A DNA stretch of 64,000 nt from Polytrichum commune (taxonomy: Eukaryota; Streptophyta; Polytrichopsida; Polytrichales; Polytrichaceae). The number at the start of each line of letters is the position of its first letter. The stretch's first letter is position 1. The stretch is from positions 36,409,554-36,473,553 of the forward strand of contig OX485803.1 in NCBI GenBank assembly GCA_950295325.1, in the 5' to 3' direction. The notes beneath the pieces were generated by a model. It worked only from the letters and a program-made list of their open reading frames with translations, made no database searches and was not told the origin of the DNA. This document shows positions 33,552-46,600 of this stretch, piece by piece. Position numbers and translations under genes: made by a program.

Positions 33552-36500
33552 ATGGCGCATCTGGGCGATGGTGGTTTTACGGACAGCAGCTCTCGAGGCT
33601 GCAGCTCCGTCAGTCCTGAATTAGGGGAAAGAAGCGACGATGCGTTGAACTTGGAGGTAGAAGAACGATCAAAGGTTACACATTATCATGTTGATACGGG
33701 ATTATTTCCACTGCGAGATACAGAACTTGGACGCTCCATTGGGAAGGCAATGGATGATGAGCAACGCGCATTTTATGATATTGGCAGTGTCGCATCCAAC
33801 AACGGATCTGACCGCGACTCGGAATTTGATACCGGTAAGTATTTCGTGTAAATACATATCTGTACACATAACACATCGTGTGAGAATCAAACCAAAGATG
33901 AAGGAGAAACTTGTATAAAAACATTTAAGTGATTCACTCCTAATCCACATCTACAGACACAAACTAAAATCCTACGTAGCCCAAGAAACTTAGAGGATGC
34001 CAACTTAACTCGAAAGACGTGATGATTTGACCCACGATATTACGTCACATAACAGGTAACTCCCAATTGGAGAAGGACGCCAACGCTGGAGCGGAATCTT
34101 GGCGCAGTGGAATTTGCAAAGAAGCTGGACAACATGAACTGGAAACCCCAAACCCGAAGATTGAAATCACACAAACTGCTCTTTCCGAGAGTCCTCATGT
34201 CACTGAAGAAGAACTCAAACCTAAAACCTCTAAACCCTCATGCAACAAGCTGTTGGAGGTTACAGGAAGAAATTGTCACATGCACTCATGTAAGGGGAGC
34301 GATCAGAGGCTTATGGAAGAAACGATTAGGGTCATACCCGCCGCAGTGCCGAAATTGAGATTTTCAGCTCCTGGTGGATCGTTGGTGGAGCAACTGAAGA
34401 AGATTGACCTAAGCGCTGATGGAGGGACACTCAAATTCTCCAACCGCTCCCTCAGCGAAAGTAGTGAGTAAATTGATGCGTATAACTTCGTCTGAATGTA
34501 TAGGTGTGTAGAGATAGTGTGGTTTCTCGAATAAACTAAAATTTTGGCTTTGTTTTCTAACGACATCCACATTCTTTGTGAATAGATTGTACACTTCCAT
34601 GTCTATAGATTGTTATAGATTGTTGTGGATGGCCACTGGTCAAATGGCTTGCCACCATGTGGCTATTGCCATGTTCGTGATTCGTTTCTATTGCATTCTA
34701 ATACATGTAAGTTGCTTTTTTTTAATCTCTTTGTATCGAGTATGTAACCTAAATGCTCTCAGGGGTGAACTATCTCTCTTGATTTTTAAAATTTTTTGAG
34801 CATTTTACGAAGTTACCTTTATCTGTTGATGTTTGACCATTGATACTCACAAGGGTATCTATATATATATGTACATTGCCTGAAATTTGAGGAAATTTTG
34901 ACCTAATCCTTTTGGTCGGAGTGGATATGGCGACAGGTTGTGCAGCAATACTGAACGCTGTCAAGAACAATGACAAGCTCACCGAACTTGACCTCAGTGG
35001 TACTGTCCTTCATCTTCAGGCTGCATTTGAGCAAATTTCTTCATGATCAATTTCTGTCAGATGACTTCATTGTGTTTCTTTGGTATCACAAACAACCAAA
35101 GTAGATTCATATATTAACACTGAGTTCACATTGACTTCATCACATCAAACTACAACATCAATCGAATCAATGCCTACTAAGCATAGGGTTGCACTTTTAC
35201 TCTTTGGTTTCTCTATTTTGTACCTGCAAGACCTGATGAGAAGTTGAGATGAGTTGAATCAATGTTGAATAAATTCATTTAGCCAAATTGTTGAATTAGC
35301 ACTGAAAATTCATTAAACCCTGAAAGGTATGTATCATCAACACTAACTACTCCTGTGGTCACTTGGAAGGCAGGGTGCAACATACAAAAGGGCGATGACC
35401 TTGCCTTGCTTGTCCACAGCGCCCCTGCCTTGAGGAGGTTCATCCCCACCTTCAAAAATGTTGAGACTGGGAGGAATCTTTGAATTTTTTTGGTGCTCCT
35501 TTCAACGATTAATTAAGGTGATTGGGTCTGCAGTTGAAATACTTAAAAATAATTGTGCAGGTTAGGGTTGGAGTGGAACAAGTTGGGCTTAGCTCGCACA
35601 GGGATTGCTGCTCTCTCCTCTGCAATTGCCTCTGCTCGTTCTTTACGAGAGGTGCGCCTTCAACATTAATGTCTTCCCTTTCAATATTCTACCTGTCGTG
35701 GTATTGTTTTGTGAATTGCAAATGAATTGACTTGAGAGAGAGATGACTCCAACGTTGCCACTGGCGTGAATTATGGTGTTGCTTCATCTTTGAGTTGGTA
35801 ACTCTATATGCAATCCCAAAAAGGCATCATGGAAATTAGAGGGCCCCCAAAGACTACCACCTCCTTTCACAGGTGAACACCTTGAATGGGTGTGGACGTG
35901 TGGACAAGCTGGTCGGCACCTATCTCCCCCAAGGCCAAGCCCCTAGGTTCTCATGTAGTTGGTTGAAAATGTCTGGTTTATATTGGATACCCCCAATATT
36001 AGGTGGACCAAGAAAGAAGAAAGAAAGAGGATTCCAATGTTGCCACTTGCATAAATTATGGTGTTGCTTCATTTTCAAGTTCCTCTAAAGTCTATATGTA
36101 ATCCAAGCCTTTTAAAATGTGGAATTTTATTTTTATACGCCACATTTAGATAATATAAGGTTTTTAGGACGCTGAAAATAAGAAGTGAATGTTTTGTCTG
36201 GAAACGTTGCGCAGACGTGTCATTGGAGGTGGTCTCTGTTATGACACTACCGTTGATGACTAGGTCTCCGTAGAGTCGTAGACCCAACCTCGTCGTTGAC
36301 GGCGCCCAGTCGTCGTAGAGGGAACCCGACTCCAAACTCCGCATTGATAAGCAGGATCATACAATGTTCTTCAATTCGGGATGGGATGATATGAAGGGAC
36401 GCTTTGAGCATTAGCGAATGTTCTGCGGTGGATTTGCAAATGCTTTCGCCAGCACAACAAGCGTTGAGTCGGATTTTAGCATTCTGAAATGGGAAAAATA

Positions 36501-39500
36501 TGACTTTCGACAGTCAATGATGAACCTGATGCTAGAGGGCATCTTTCAGGCCAAGCAAGGCCGTGTTGTGATGGGAATTCCTGTTCCGATTGGGTTCGAT
36601 GATGGCACTGGGGCCCAATAGAACGAGCAACTGGCACTTTTACAACTCACGTCACGAAGATTGATTAATTTCGAGGCAATTTGCCACTTTTTATATATTG
36701 CTGATTTTGAAGGTTTTTGGACGCCGAAGTTAAGCTAAAAGCGGAAAATTTGGCTTTTTCCATATCTTAGGAGGCCTGATGTAATCCCAAAACATACATT
36801 AGAAGAATTAGAGGGGCCACAAAGACTACTGCCTTTTGAGGGAATGGGCAAGCCCCATCCTATCTCCCCCAAAGGCAAGCCTTGGGTTTCCACATGGGTG
36901 GTTGAAAATATTTAGTTCACCTGCATACCCCGACTATGACTAGGTGGACCATAAGGTGGTAGGGTGCACCAAAATTCAAGTGGTAGGGGAGGTCAAACAC
37001 CCAAGTACTATTCTAGCCTTAGGCAGCTTAACCTTGGAGTTCCCATGGGATCTGGGTTAAGGCCTTTGGTTTTAAGCCAATATACAAATTAACTAGTTGT
37101 TGATTTATCAGGTGGATCTGAGGAGCAACCGGATAGGACCATCCACTGCAGCAGCCTTGGCACATGCACTTCGCGGAAATACGAATTTGACATGCCTTGG
37201 TATTTCAAGGTCCCACTGCCTCCATCTTCCCTCATATTTCGTCATAGTTAGCCTTCTGCTTGGAATGTCTGGTTTTCAAGGCTTGTTACTAGGGTTTGGG
37301 ATTCATTAGAGTTGTAATTAATACCTTCACAACCACAACAAAAAAACTCTGAATTCATATATTTGCATTGATTTCACATCAATGCAATCACATCAAACTA
37401 TAACATTAGAGTTACCCTCTAACTCAACATGACTTTTGGTCGGGAGTTGGTTATTATGTTCGGAAGGTTTTTGGTTCATGCTTGGAGGTGGTGTGGAGGT
37501 TTGAACAAAGAAGATTCTATAATGGTTCATTGAGGGTTGAACTCATTTAGCACTAAATGTGTTGGGCCTTAGTAAGCTGGAATAGGTTGCTCTTCATCTA
37601 ATTTCAAACACTACCTCTGAGCATGCACTACAAGTGGAAAGTATTTATTGATATTGTAAGTGAAACAACTGATGGAAAATTGTAAGGGACCAGCTCCCGA
37701 CAAAAAGTCCCATTGAGTTAGAGGATAACATTATTTTGATTTCCCAATTCAGCTGGTCCAGAACCATACATTGAATCACGAACATGTGAAAAATGAATTG
37801 CTCCTTCATTTCGTCCAGGGTTCACTAACAGAATGGGAATGCAAATGCCAACATAGATTTGATGTGGAATGACATCGGTGCAAGTGGGGCCATGGCTTTG
37901 CTGGGGATGCTGGAGAGGAATCATACTCTCACCGAGCTTCGGTTGGCTGGAAACAGCATACCAGATCCGCTTCAAGCACAAATAGGTAATCCTTTCAAGC
38001 ACAGAAACAGAAGTGTAATATGTTAGTGCAGAGGAATGCTTGCTCATTCGATGATGTTGAGCAGAGACATGGCTTCATTGCTGGGAAACCTGTTCAAAAC
38101 TTGCCGTCTTGCTGACTTGAAAAGGACTCTGAATCCTGGAGGTTCACTACCCATCCGCGTTACAAGGGAATTCTATGGGGTATAAGATATGGCATATTAT
38201 GGGAGTGTTTTGTCAATCTAGATGAAATATTGGAAACTTTCTGAGATTTTTCTTTCAATTATGTTTTGAAACACCCTATGTTACTTATAACCTCCATCAC
38301 GTTGTAAGGGACGTATATTAAAATTTAGAGTTGTATATTTCTTTGCCTCAAAAAAAGCTACGGAACCTTTATTTGAACGCCAATAGTTTTGTAATTTGAA
38401 ATCACAGTGACCTCCCTTACCTCTGAATGCTTCAAAATTAAGAGCTCTAGTCGATGCAGTCACTACAACACACACCTTTTCACCACCTTAAGAATAAAGA
38501 CTCAAATTGTGCCGCACTGGGTGCAGAGAGGTTGCTAGAGAGAAATCGTGCTGAGAAGCAGGCGAATCAGGTTCCCCATAAAAACCAACCACTCATTATT
38601 TGTTATTTTTAATGAATTGGCAGCATTGTGAACAGAAAATCATCATTCTAATACAGCTTCGAGTTAACATGATGAAAGTAGATGGAAAGGAAGAGGTGAA
38701 GCATTGTTTCATGCATGTATGAGGGACTCTGCTTGTGTGTGTGGTCAATTATTCTTTTTCAAGTTATGATTAGACAAGCAAAGAAGCTCTTTCATTTGAT
38801 TATACAGCTGTTTTTTCAAGAATCAGAGCCTAGGAGAACGTTGTGCACATCCATCTTCCCGTGCAGAAGCAGAGGTGCAATCTACCTGTGCAAATGAAGT
38901 TCCGGAGTCTGAGATAAACAACCTCCGAAAAGGGCTTGTAGGCTTCTATTCCTCACTGTCCCAACCAATTAAGAATGAAAGAAAGATGGCTACGATGTTG
39001 CCACTGGCATGACTTATGTGTTGCTTCATCTTCGAGTTTGTCCAAGTCCATATTGACTCCCAAAATGGACATCACAAGATTTAGGGGGCCTCGAAGACTA
39101 CTGCCTCTTTTCATAGGCATACACCTTGAATGGGTGCAAACAAGGCGGCCCCCAAGGGCAAGCCCCTAGGTCCCCACATGATTGGTTGAAAATATTTGGT
39201 ACACCCGGATACTCCCACTGTGATTGGGTGGACCATAGGTGGTAGAGTGCAACGGTAACGAAGTGCAAGGAAGGTCACCCATTTGTCCCAAGTACCAAAT
39301 TATCATTGACAGGGGGTGAAGGAATTCTGTACCAAGACCAGTGTGTGGCTCTTCAATAGTTCTTTATGCTTGACTTTGTGCTGTTTCAATCCACAACCCC
39401 ATCTAATTAGTTTGTCATTTACCACGTATTTACGAGTATTCTCAAGGCATTTTCTATCAAAACTCCATGTTGTGTCTCAATCTGGATGTTCTATCACTAC

Positions 39501-42500
39501 ATAGCTCCCAATCCTTGAAAATCTATGCAGACCTGACTACAAATTTTCCTCTTAATTAATCTCCATATGGATAAGTGTTTTGATCGGATGCTCAAGTACA
39601 GCAGGCGGGGTTTGGGTGTGCAGGCAACTTTAAGAACTGACTTCAGGGAGCTACAACAACAAAAGAAAGCAGTAGAGACAGAATTACAGGTAAAATAATA
39701 CATCAGGATAGCCATGTGGGGACAGAAAGATAACACCGTGGAGTGGAGCCAAACAATCTATGCATTCTAATGGAAAGTTCGTCTAAGAGTAGTTGCCTCC
39801 TACATATCTTCTCCCATGCTTTGGCCTTGAATTTCTCACCTGGTGCCACATAGTAACTACAAACAAAATAGAGCCTAAGAAAGTAAACTACAACTTCTGC
39901 AACTATTCCCACCTACTCCAAAGTAAGTTGTGGTTGTGGTTGTGGTTGTCATTAATGCACCATTTCCCTCTTTATCCCTTGAAAATAAAATTCAAGAAAG
40001 TAAACTACAACCATCAACTTGTGAGGGGTAAGCACAATGATCTTATTGTTACTGATGTGAAATTGTTACCAGACTTCCCAAACTAAACTCAGGGAGGAGA
40101 TCATGCGAGCGAAACACAAAGATCAAGAGACTGAGGAGGCTAAAATGGAACTCGATAGACTAAAGCAGGTGAGAATTAGGCGGCACTTGTTAATTTATTC
40201 AGATGAAGTTGCCATTGCATTGGACTGTGCCTTCACAGCGGATGAGCCCCGTCAGAACAATGTTGTAAACAGTAGATTGAGCCCAATAGACTCACCAGGC
40301 AATGTAATGGAGGTATAACTTAACACGATTTGATGTTTTTTTTTTTAATGTGGTGATCATGATTTTCCAATCACCAGCAAGGTCAGTAGATACTTACCAA
40401 TCAATGTTTGAGCAGGAGATGGTTGGCCTTCAAGAGAAGATGCATGCCACTGAAACTGATGCCACCCAAAGAGTGAAAGTACTCAGTGTAAGTCACTTCT
40501 GATCAACATTGTGACCTTATTAAGTTTCACAATCTCGCTAGAACGAAGCAATCCATGTGGAACTCCTTTTCTAGATTTTTGATTGGCACATTGCAAATTG
40601 TGTACCTATTAACAACAGTGACATCTTGCATCAATACTTTCATTTGAAGTTCTTAAATTTTGAATTCCATGTTGTGATCACCCAGACTGAGTTGTTGGTC
40701 AGGAAAGAAGGGGAGGAAGCAGCTCAAGAACGTGAGGCAGACACGAAACGGGAGAACATGCATATTGCAGACCAGGTTAAGCCTGGGAGGTTTCCCTTTG
40801 GGAGATATAAATCAGTGTTGGTTTGGTATTGTCTTCTTTTGATACTATTCGGGTATCTATAATGAGGATTTCACATTTTTTTGATACTAGTAGGGTATGG
40901 GTATTTGACAGTATTTTGTTTTCAATACTATTCGGGGTTATATACCATGCAAAAACCTTCATATCTAGGCAAAATCACCCTAGTATCCATATGGCTTAGA
41001 ATGGTATTGACCCAAATAATAACACAAGTATACAAAGATTCTCCACCTTGATATACCCACCAAATATCAATATTTGACTAGTATCACATTTTGCACGGGT
41101 GATTCTTCGATACCCTTATTGATGTTGATTATTGATACCATGCATTATATACCAAATCAGCACTGGAATTTTCAGGGGCTATGAAGTAATGCACATATCC
41201 ATTAGATATTCCACATATTTGATGAATATTTTTGGAATATATCTAATATGTTCTCAAAATAAATATTTTCAGTACCCTACTTTTTTTCTAGTGGTTTTAT
41301 AATTTTTACTTTGGCACATTAAGTAGGACCTATCTTTGACCGCATCGCATTTTCAAGTGAACATCCGTAACCCTTCAAAAGGTTAAGTGATATGGTCCTT
41401 TTACTAGCTTGATGCACAGACCTAAGTAGTATAGAAAGAGACTATAAGGGTCCAGAACATCACCATGAGACCTTATGTTAGCCATATGCTAGCTACACAA
41501 CAACATGCAATCTGCATTAGAAGTATTGTGGACTTGTTTTTGATAAGAATTACGTGGTCAAATTGTAAGGATAATTTTATGGTATTTAGTCATCCTTGCA
41601 TATTCTCAATTCTTTTGGTGGGTTACCCCATGGCAGCTAACAAGGCTGCGTGAAGACAGTGCAGCACAGATACAACAGCTAGAAGGTGTGTCAGTAATAA
41701 TGTTTAAGGTTACCTTGAAAGACAGTCTTTGTTTGAATCATTCAGCACATGTATAACAACAGTTATAAACAATGTAACGGTTACAATCATTTCAGTTGCA
41801 ATTGAACTATGTGTGATGCCATATTTATAAAGTAGAGATTAGTAACTTCTTAATAACGACTTCTTTCTAGAATCTTGGTGCTTAGTAAGAATCAAGGGAA
41901 CTTCCAGAGATGTTTTTGGTAGACTAATGCGGAATGTCACCATTCATAATAACTTGCCATGAATGGTGTATATTATAGCAAGATCTAGGAAGGATTCCGA
42001 TCTCAACATGCGCGTTGTCCATAAAATGGAAGCTTCTATTTTCCAACGAGACCAGAAACATCTTGAAGAGGTCCAAATAAATATTATTTCTCTCATCATT
42101 AATTCCTAACTTACTTGAATATAGTCCTCCAATTGAGCTTCTGTTATCATGAAAGTTCTTGGACATCAGAAATGTGGTTAGATCTCTAAGCCACGTTTGC
42201 CTTGTGATCTCCCATTCTAACCTATATTTCCAACACCAGTAACATCTAGTTTAAAATGCTTTTCTGATTCTGCAGGTAGAGGCAATGAGATCCAAGTTTG
42301 TGGCTGAAATTAATCTTCTAAAGTCTGCAAAAGACAGCCTGGCAAGTGTGAGTTGGCTGGGCAATACTATGTAATATATGTGAAACCTTAACTAGGCTAG
42401 TCTAAGGTATGTGGGTGTTATTCAGTTCATTTTTCATGTTCTCTAACTCTACCAATTAGATTTTATATGACAAACTTGTGTTGCATTAGCAAATCTATGA

Positions 42501-45500
42501 TGAACCATCACCAAAATCTAGTTTGAAAATCGGACTTTCTCTAATTTAGTTATGGTTATCGGAAGCGCATGTTTGTCGTTTCCTTAACTGAATACATAGG
42601 GCCTCCTAATGTGTTCATTTTGAGTGTGGAGTAATTAATAAAATTTAAAGACGTAATCCAATGTCTTTTAAACATGTGTCTTTATGGTCTTTGTTGATTG
42701 ATTCTTACTGAACCACACACCAATCAAATATAGGGGTCCGATTAAGAAAAGTAACCAAGTAACACCTGCATACCTTACTCATAATCAAGTTCGTTGGAGA
42801 CTATAGGATCTCTACATTTTTACTTAGAGTTGGATGATGAATCATCATTGTTAGTTGGGCTTTTATTATCAATCTATTTCAATTCAAATAATGTGAAGGT
42901 TTTATCAATAATTTTTGCATCAGCTATTTTATCAAAACGCCTTACCACAATGATTATTGTTTTCATTCTCTCAGGAGGTAGAGAGGCACAAATCTGCAGT
43001 CGAGATTTTCAATCAACGACTTGCAAATCAAGCACAGATACTGAAGCAGGAAAAGGTTTGTTCACATTGGCCTATCCCAGATTCAACAAATATCAATGTC
43101 TAAAAAAGCACAAGAAGAAATTATTGGAATATGTTTGTTATATGTGTCGTTCCGTGACTCTGAGCTTTTCACCTTTCAGGAGGCAGCCCAACAGGACCTG
43201 AAAAGTCAAATTGCAACACTCAAGATCGACATAGAAAGGCAGCAGGTGAACTTGATTACTCTGCTCTAACAGAGAGGTATTTTTCATATGTTTCTCGAAA
43301 ACATGAGCACGATTGCACTGCAATCCAAAACTCAACGTGATGGTTAAACTGGTTGAGCAACAGAGTTAGGTTGTAGGATAACTCGATTTCTCCTTACCTT
43401 GCATGTTCTTCGGTTGTGCTGATACAGAACCAACTGGAGGATAAGGACTTGGAGCACTCCAAAATGAAACAGGTTAATAGTGATTTTAGTCTTGTGTTCA
43501 GACCATACTCAGTCACGTGAAGCACTTGTCTATGCTGAAACTTCTGATTGCCAAACTTGGACGCAACAAGTTGACCCTTAATTGCCTGAGGAGGCCCCCT
43601 TGGGACTTTTCATTGCAATGGTTGATCATATGGAACATGCTCAGGCAATAAAGGGTAAATACAACATTTTACTTGTTACTTCACTTAATTTCTTTATTTC
43701 CAGGGGACTGGGTGGTATTCATACATGTTACCATGATACTTGACTTAACAAGTTCTTGGCCATGGGATGTTGGATTTGGCAGAGGTTTTCAGCAACTATT
43801 CAGGAGATGGAGAATGAGATCAAGAAGGAAAGAACATTAGTTTGTCGAGCTGAGCTCATCAAAACCAGTACTGAACATAAAATGGAAGTAATGGCAGTGA
43901 ACATGGTACGCCATGCATCAACTTTGCATCCCTATTTTTCTTTTCAATACAATTACATAATTGTTGTTGGTTTTTTCCATTCTATCTTTTCCAATTTTTC
44001 CTCCCGGCTGAGGCATATTCCCTCTTTTCTATGCAAATAGGTTGGACTACAAAACAAGCTAAAAATCTCGTCTGTTGCATCATTAGGATTTTGTGTACAT
44101 AAATTCAAAAAGCATTCATGGGGGCAGGAGCATCTGAAGGAGAAGATCAAAGCAGAACAAGTGAAGGTGACATTTGTAGAAGAAAAGTTGCAAGCTGAGG
44201 AGGCCAAACACTCTAAGAGCTTGACAGCATTGACAACCCAAGTAAAGCCTCCTTCAAAAGACCATTCTTATGTTCACGAAAACAAATACATAAGCCATGC
44301 AGTTCAACGAAGAATGACTTATTCACTTTATTCCTTAGATGGGTCTTAAATGATGACTTTGTTTAATTAGCCTACTTCTCCTAGGATATGAAAGGCGCGA
44401 TTACCGAGATGGAAGGCCATAGCCACTTTCCTCATAGTTTTCGGAGCTCATAATAATATCTTATTCATCATTAAAGTGAAGATTCTTATGCTCATTAAGT
44501 GGTTATTATAGATCGCCTCAATCAAGTTGACTGTTGAGCCACACTTAACCACATACGACTCAAATATAGGTGTCCAATTAAGAGAAGTAACTGAATTAGG
44601 CACGTCTACCTTAATGGATGCTATTTCAATATGCTATTGAATGCTTATAATTCAACCTGTGAAGATTATATAGCACATGGAGGACCAAGAGAGGATTGGA
44701 GAAAAGCTGCTCGTCTCACATAAACAACTTGAAGCTGCAAACCTGCTGATCAAGGAGGTAATACATCGATTTATCTTTCATGAATGCTCTTTATAAGTGT
44801 TTCATCAATCAATATTAATTTTATGGAAAGTCTTCGGACTGGAAGACAAAGGAATCAGAGTTACAGTCAATACTTGGAAGCTACAAACTGATTAGTGTAG
44901 ATGGCAATGACATTGAAACTTTTGACAGAACCTCTTAGAATTTTCAGCATCATATACACCTTCAGGGAAATTGTGGTGCGAAACTCTGCCTGTATCTTTT
45001 ATCCATTATCCTTACATCAGCAATGACCTCTTTCAACAATGTAACCTAGTGGACACAGAAAAAACATTTAAAAGTTTCAACTTCTGGAAGGCTTGCAAGT
45101 GCAGATGCAAGCAGAGCATGAAAGAAGGATGAAAGATTTGGAGATGCAATTGAAATCAGCTGAAAGCAGAGTCTTGGAATGGATTCAACAGCAATTCTCA
45201 GCCCTGCAGTTGGCATTGAACTTTCATTATTCCGTCCCAGCAATGGACTTGTATTCACCTAAACTGGGAAAAAAACCCTTCAACTTCTAAAACTCTTAAT
45301 TACATTTATGAGCTTCATAAACTACAAGAATTAAACAGACATGCTCATATTTCTAGCAAGTTTGGGACCTCAGCATGCTTCAGATTCTGAACAATTCTTA
45401 ATTATCAACTCTAACTTGTTATCAACTAGGAATTTCCGTGTAGGCAGTATGCATGAGTATATACCACCTGACACTAGTCTCTTTCTTTTTGCTTGAACCA

Positions 45501-46600
45501 GAAGCACATATTAAGGTCGACGTGCTTAATGTGATTTCTTATCTTAGTTGGACACATATACTTGAGAGGCATGTGGTTTGGTGTAGACCCAAGAATGGAT
45601 ACCAAAAAGATGTGTGTTTAGAAGAGATTGGACTCCATGCTTAAAAATAATAACCATTCTAGTCTCAATAGTCAACATAATTCGGGGGACCTATACGACC
45701 ATTCCATGAGCATGAGACCCATCTACCTTAAAGCATGATAAGAAATTCCTAACTTTTGTTTGCACCTTAGACATAAAAGACAACTTGAAATAAAGATGTG
45801 GAAAACTAACCTGTTGTTTTGTTGATATGTACAACCAGAGGAATGTTACCAGCCAATCAGATCAACCCCATGACAAAATCTGTGACTTCAGTTGGAACAT
45901 ACATTGAGCCAGCTCAAACCCACCATCATGTCTCAACATATGCACAGCCGCTTCCACCACCTCCACCTCCACCTGCACCTGCAAAAACATTTTTGTCACC
46001 GCCACCTCAGCCTCCACTGCCACCTCAACCTCCACCGCCACCTCAATCTTCAAGAAGCACTAGAAATTGTGATTTCCCAGAAATTGTTCATAGATTTACA
46101 CCATCACCCCTGTGTAGTGCCACTCTTGTGAAACCCGAGTATGAAGATTTTGTTGGAACAGTTGATGAGGACCTCGTCTCTAGTGGTGAAAGCAGCACCT
46201 GCAGCTACACAAGGTAAATCAAACACTGTACCATGTTAGAATCACTTACAAGATTAGAGGACAGAAAAATGAACAGAAGAATTGTTATGTTAAGTTGGCA
46301 TGTACACTGGTATCCCCTATTGGTGTGGGTTACCATTTGGAATGACTCGTTGCTATATTACTGAGAGTATCATATTCTATCAAGCAAGTTATATCCTGTA
46401 CCTTGACGTGCGTACTACTAGTTATTGATGTTGTATGAGTACATAATGATATTGTCATTATAAAGTGATACCAATGCGTAACTCCAAGTATTCACCCACA
46501 TTAATAGGTGATATTAGTGTAATGCTCTGTGCTAAGCAGGTTCAACATACCTGATCAAACCCTCGATTCTAATAAGAATCATGAGATTTTTACAAGATAA
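33552..46600 (+). CDS. LRRC45-like protein: LRRs, long coiled coil, poly-proline tail; 23 exons, 889 aa
   Basis: Exons: 33552-33834, 34056-34463, 34937-34999, 35374-35437, 35561-35651, 37112-37199, 37857-37985, 38527-38570, 39624-39689, 40073-40168, 40416-40487, 40686-40775, 41637-41687, 42276-42347, 42975-43055, 43180-43245, 43428-43472, 43783-43905, 44128-44241, 44674-44757, 45105-45208, 45839-46213, 46540-46600. Every junction is GT-AG and phases close to 889 codons plus TAA. Residues 1-230 are disordered and acidic. Residues 231-375 form ribonuclease-inhibitor-type LRRs (LTELDLSG, LGLEWNKLG, REVDLRSNRIG, CLDLMWNDIG, LRLAGNSIP). The order and the LEWN and LAGN signatures follow animal LRRC45, a centrosome-linker and basal-body protein. 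Residues about 376-745 are a near-continuous coiled coil, mostly in small phase-0 exons. About 782-815 is poly-proline, resembling profilin/SH3-ligand stretches. Junctions 13-14 (donor GTGTCA) and 21-22 (donor GTTGGC) are the least certain. Orthology is inferred from memory of the family. Confidence 0.82.
35738..36010. repeat. Repeat family C, copy 1 (intron 5 of the LRRC45-like gene)
   Basis: Shares GTTGCCACTGGCGTGAATTA, GTGTTGCTTCATC, CCCAAAGACTACCACCT, CTATCTCCCCCAAGGC and GTTGGTTGAAAAT with 36015-37010 and 38965-39290. Noncoding, about 270 bp. Confidence 0.8.
36015..37010. repeat. Repeat family C, copy 2, interrupted by a hAT-like element
   Basis: Left part to about 36105 and right part from about 36781 are consecutive pieces of family C. 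It is a direct neighbour of copy 1 within the same intron. Confidence 0.75.
36106..36780 (+). mobile_element. hAT-like transposon remnant, 675 bp
   Basis: Flanked by GTAATCCA (36098-36105) and GTAATCCC (36781-36788), an 8-bp target duplication with one change, as expected for hAT. The ends are only weakly inverted (AGCCTTTTAAAATGTGG against AGGCCTCCTAAGATATGG). A frame at 36418-36621 encodes TTSVESDFSILKWEK and a following LEGIFQAKQ, the pattern of the C-terminal dimerisation region of hAT transposases. The rest of the transposase is absent, so it cannot move itself. Confidence 0.65.
38965..39290. repeat. Repeat family C, copy 3 (intron 8 of the LRRC45-like gene)
   Basis: Third copy of the roughly 270-300-bp repeat: GATGTTGCCACTGGCATGA, GCCTCGAAGACTACTGCC, CACCTTGAATGGGTG, GGTGGACCATAGGTGGTAG. 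Same orientation as the other two. Confidence 0.8.
42655..42785 (-). repeat. Repeat family A fragment (intron 14 of the LRRC45-like gene)
   Basis: TTTTAAACATGTGTC, GAACCACACACCAATCAAATATAGG and GATTAAGAAAAGTAACCAAG correspond to the complement of the left third of family A. Confidence 0.65.
44323..44624 (-). repeat. Repeat family A, near-full minus copy (intron 19 of the LRRC45-like gene)
   Basis: Runs from CTTAGATGGGTCTTAAAT to GGCACGTCTACCTTAA. It contains GAGCTCATAATAATATCTTATTC, AAGTTGACTGTTGAGC and ACTCAAATATAGGTGTCC, all in family A order on the minus strand. Confidence 0.75.
45511..45737 (+). repeat. Repeat family A, internally deleted plus copy (intron 21 of the LRRC45-like gene)
   Basis: Both ends are present (TTAAGGTCGACGTGCTTAA and GACCCATCTACCTTAA), but about 110-150 bp of the middle-right part is missing. 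It supports the view that these ends are true element termini. Confidence 0.75.

Noticed and set aside
45862-46131. Val/Glu-rich minus frame and His/Leu-rich alternative plus frame over the poly-proline exon
   Set aside because: Both are frame shadows of CCA/CCT codon runs; only the Pro frame joins in phase with neighbouring exons.
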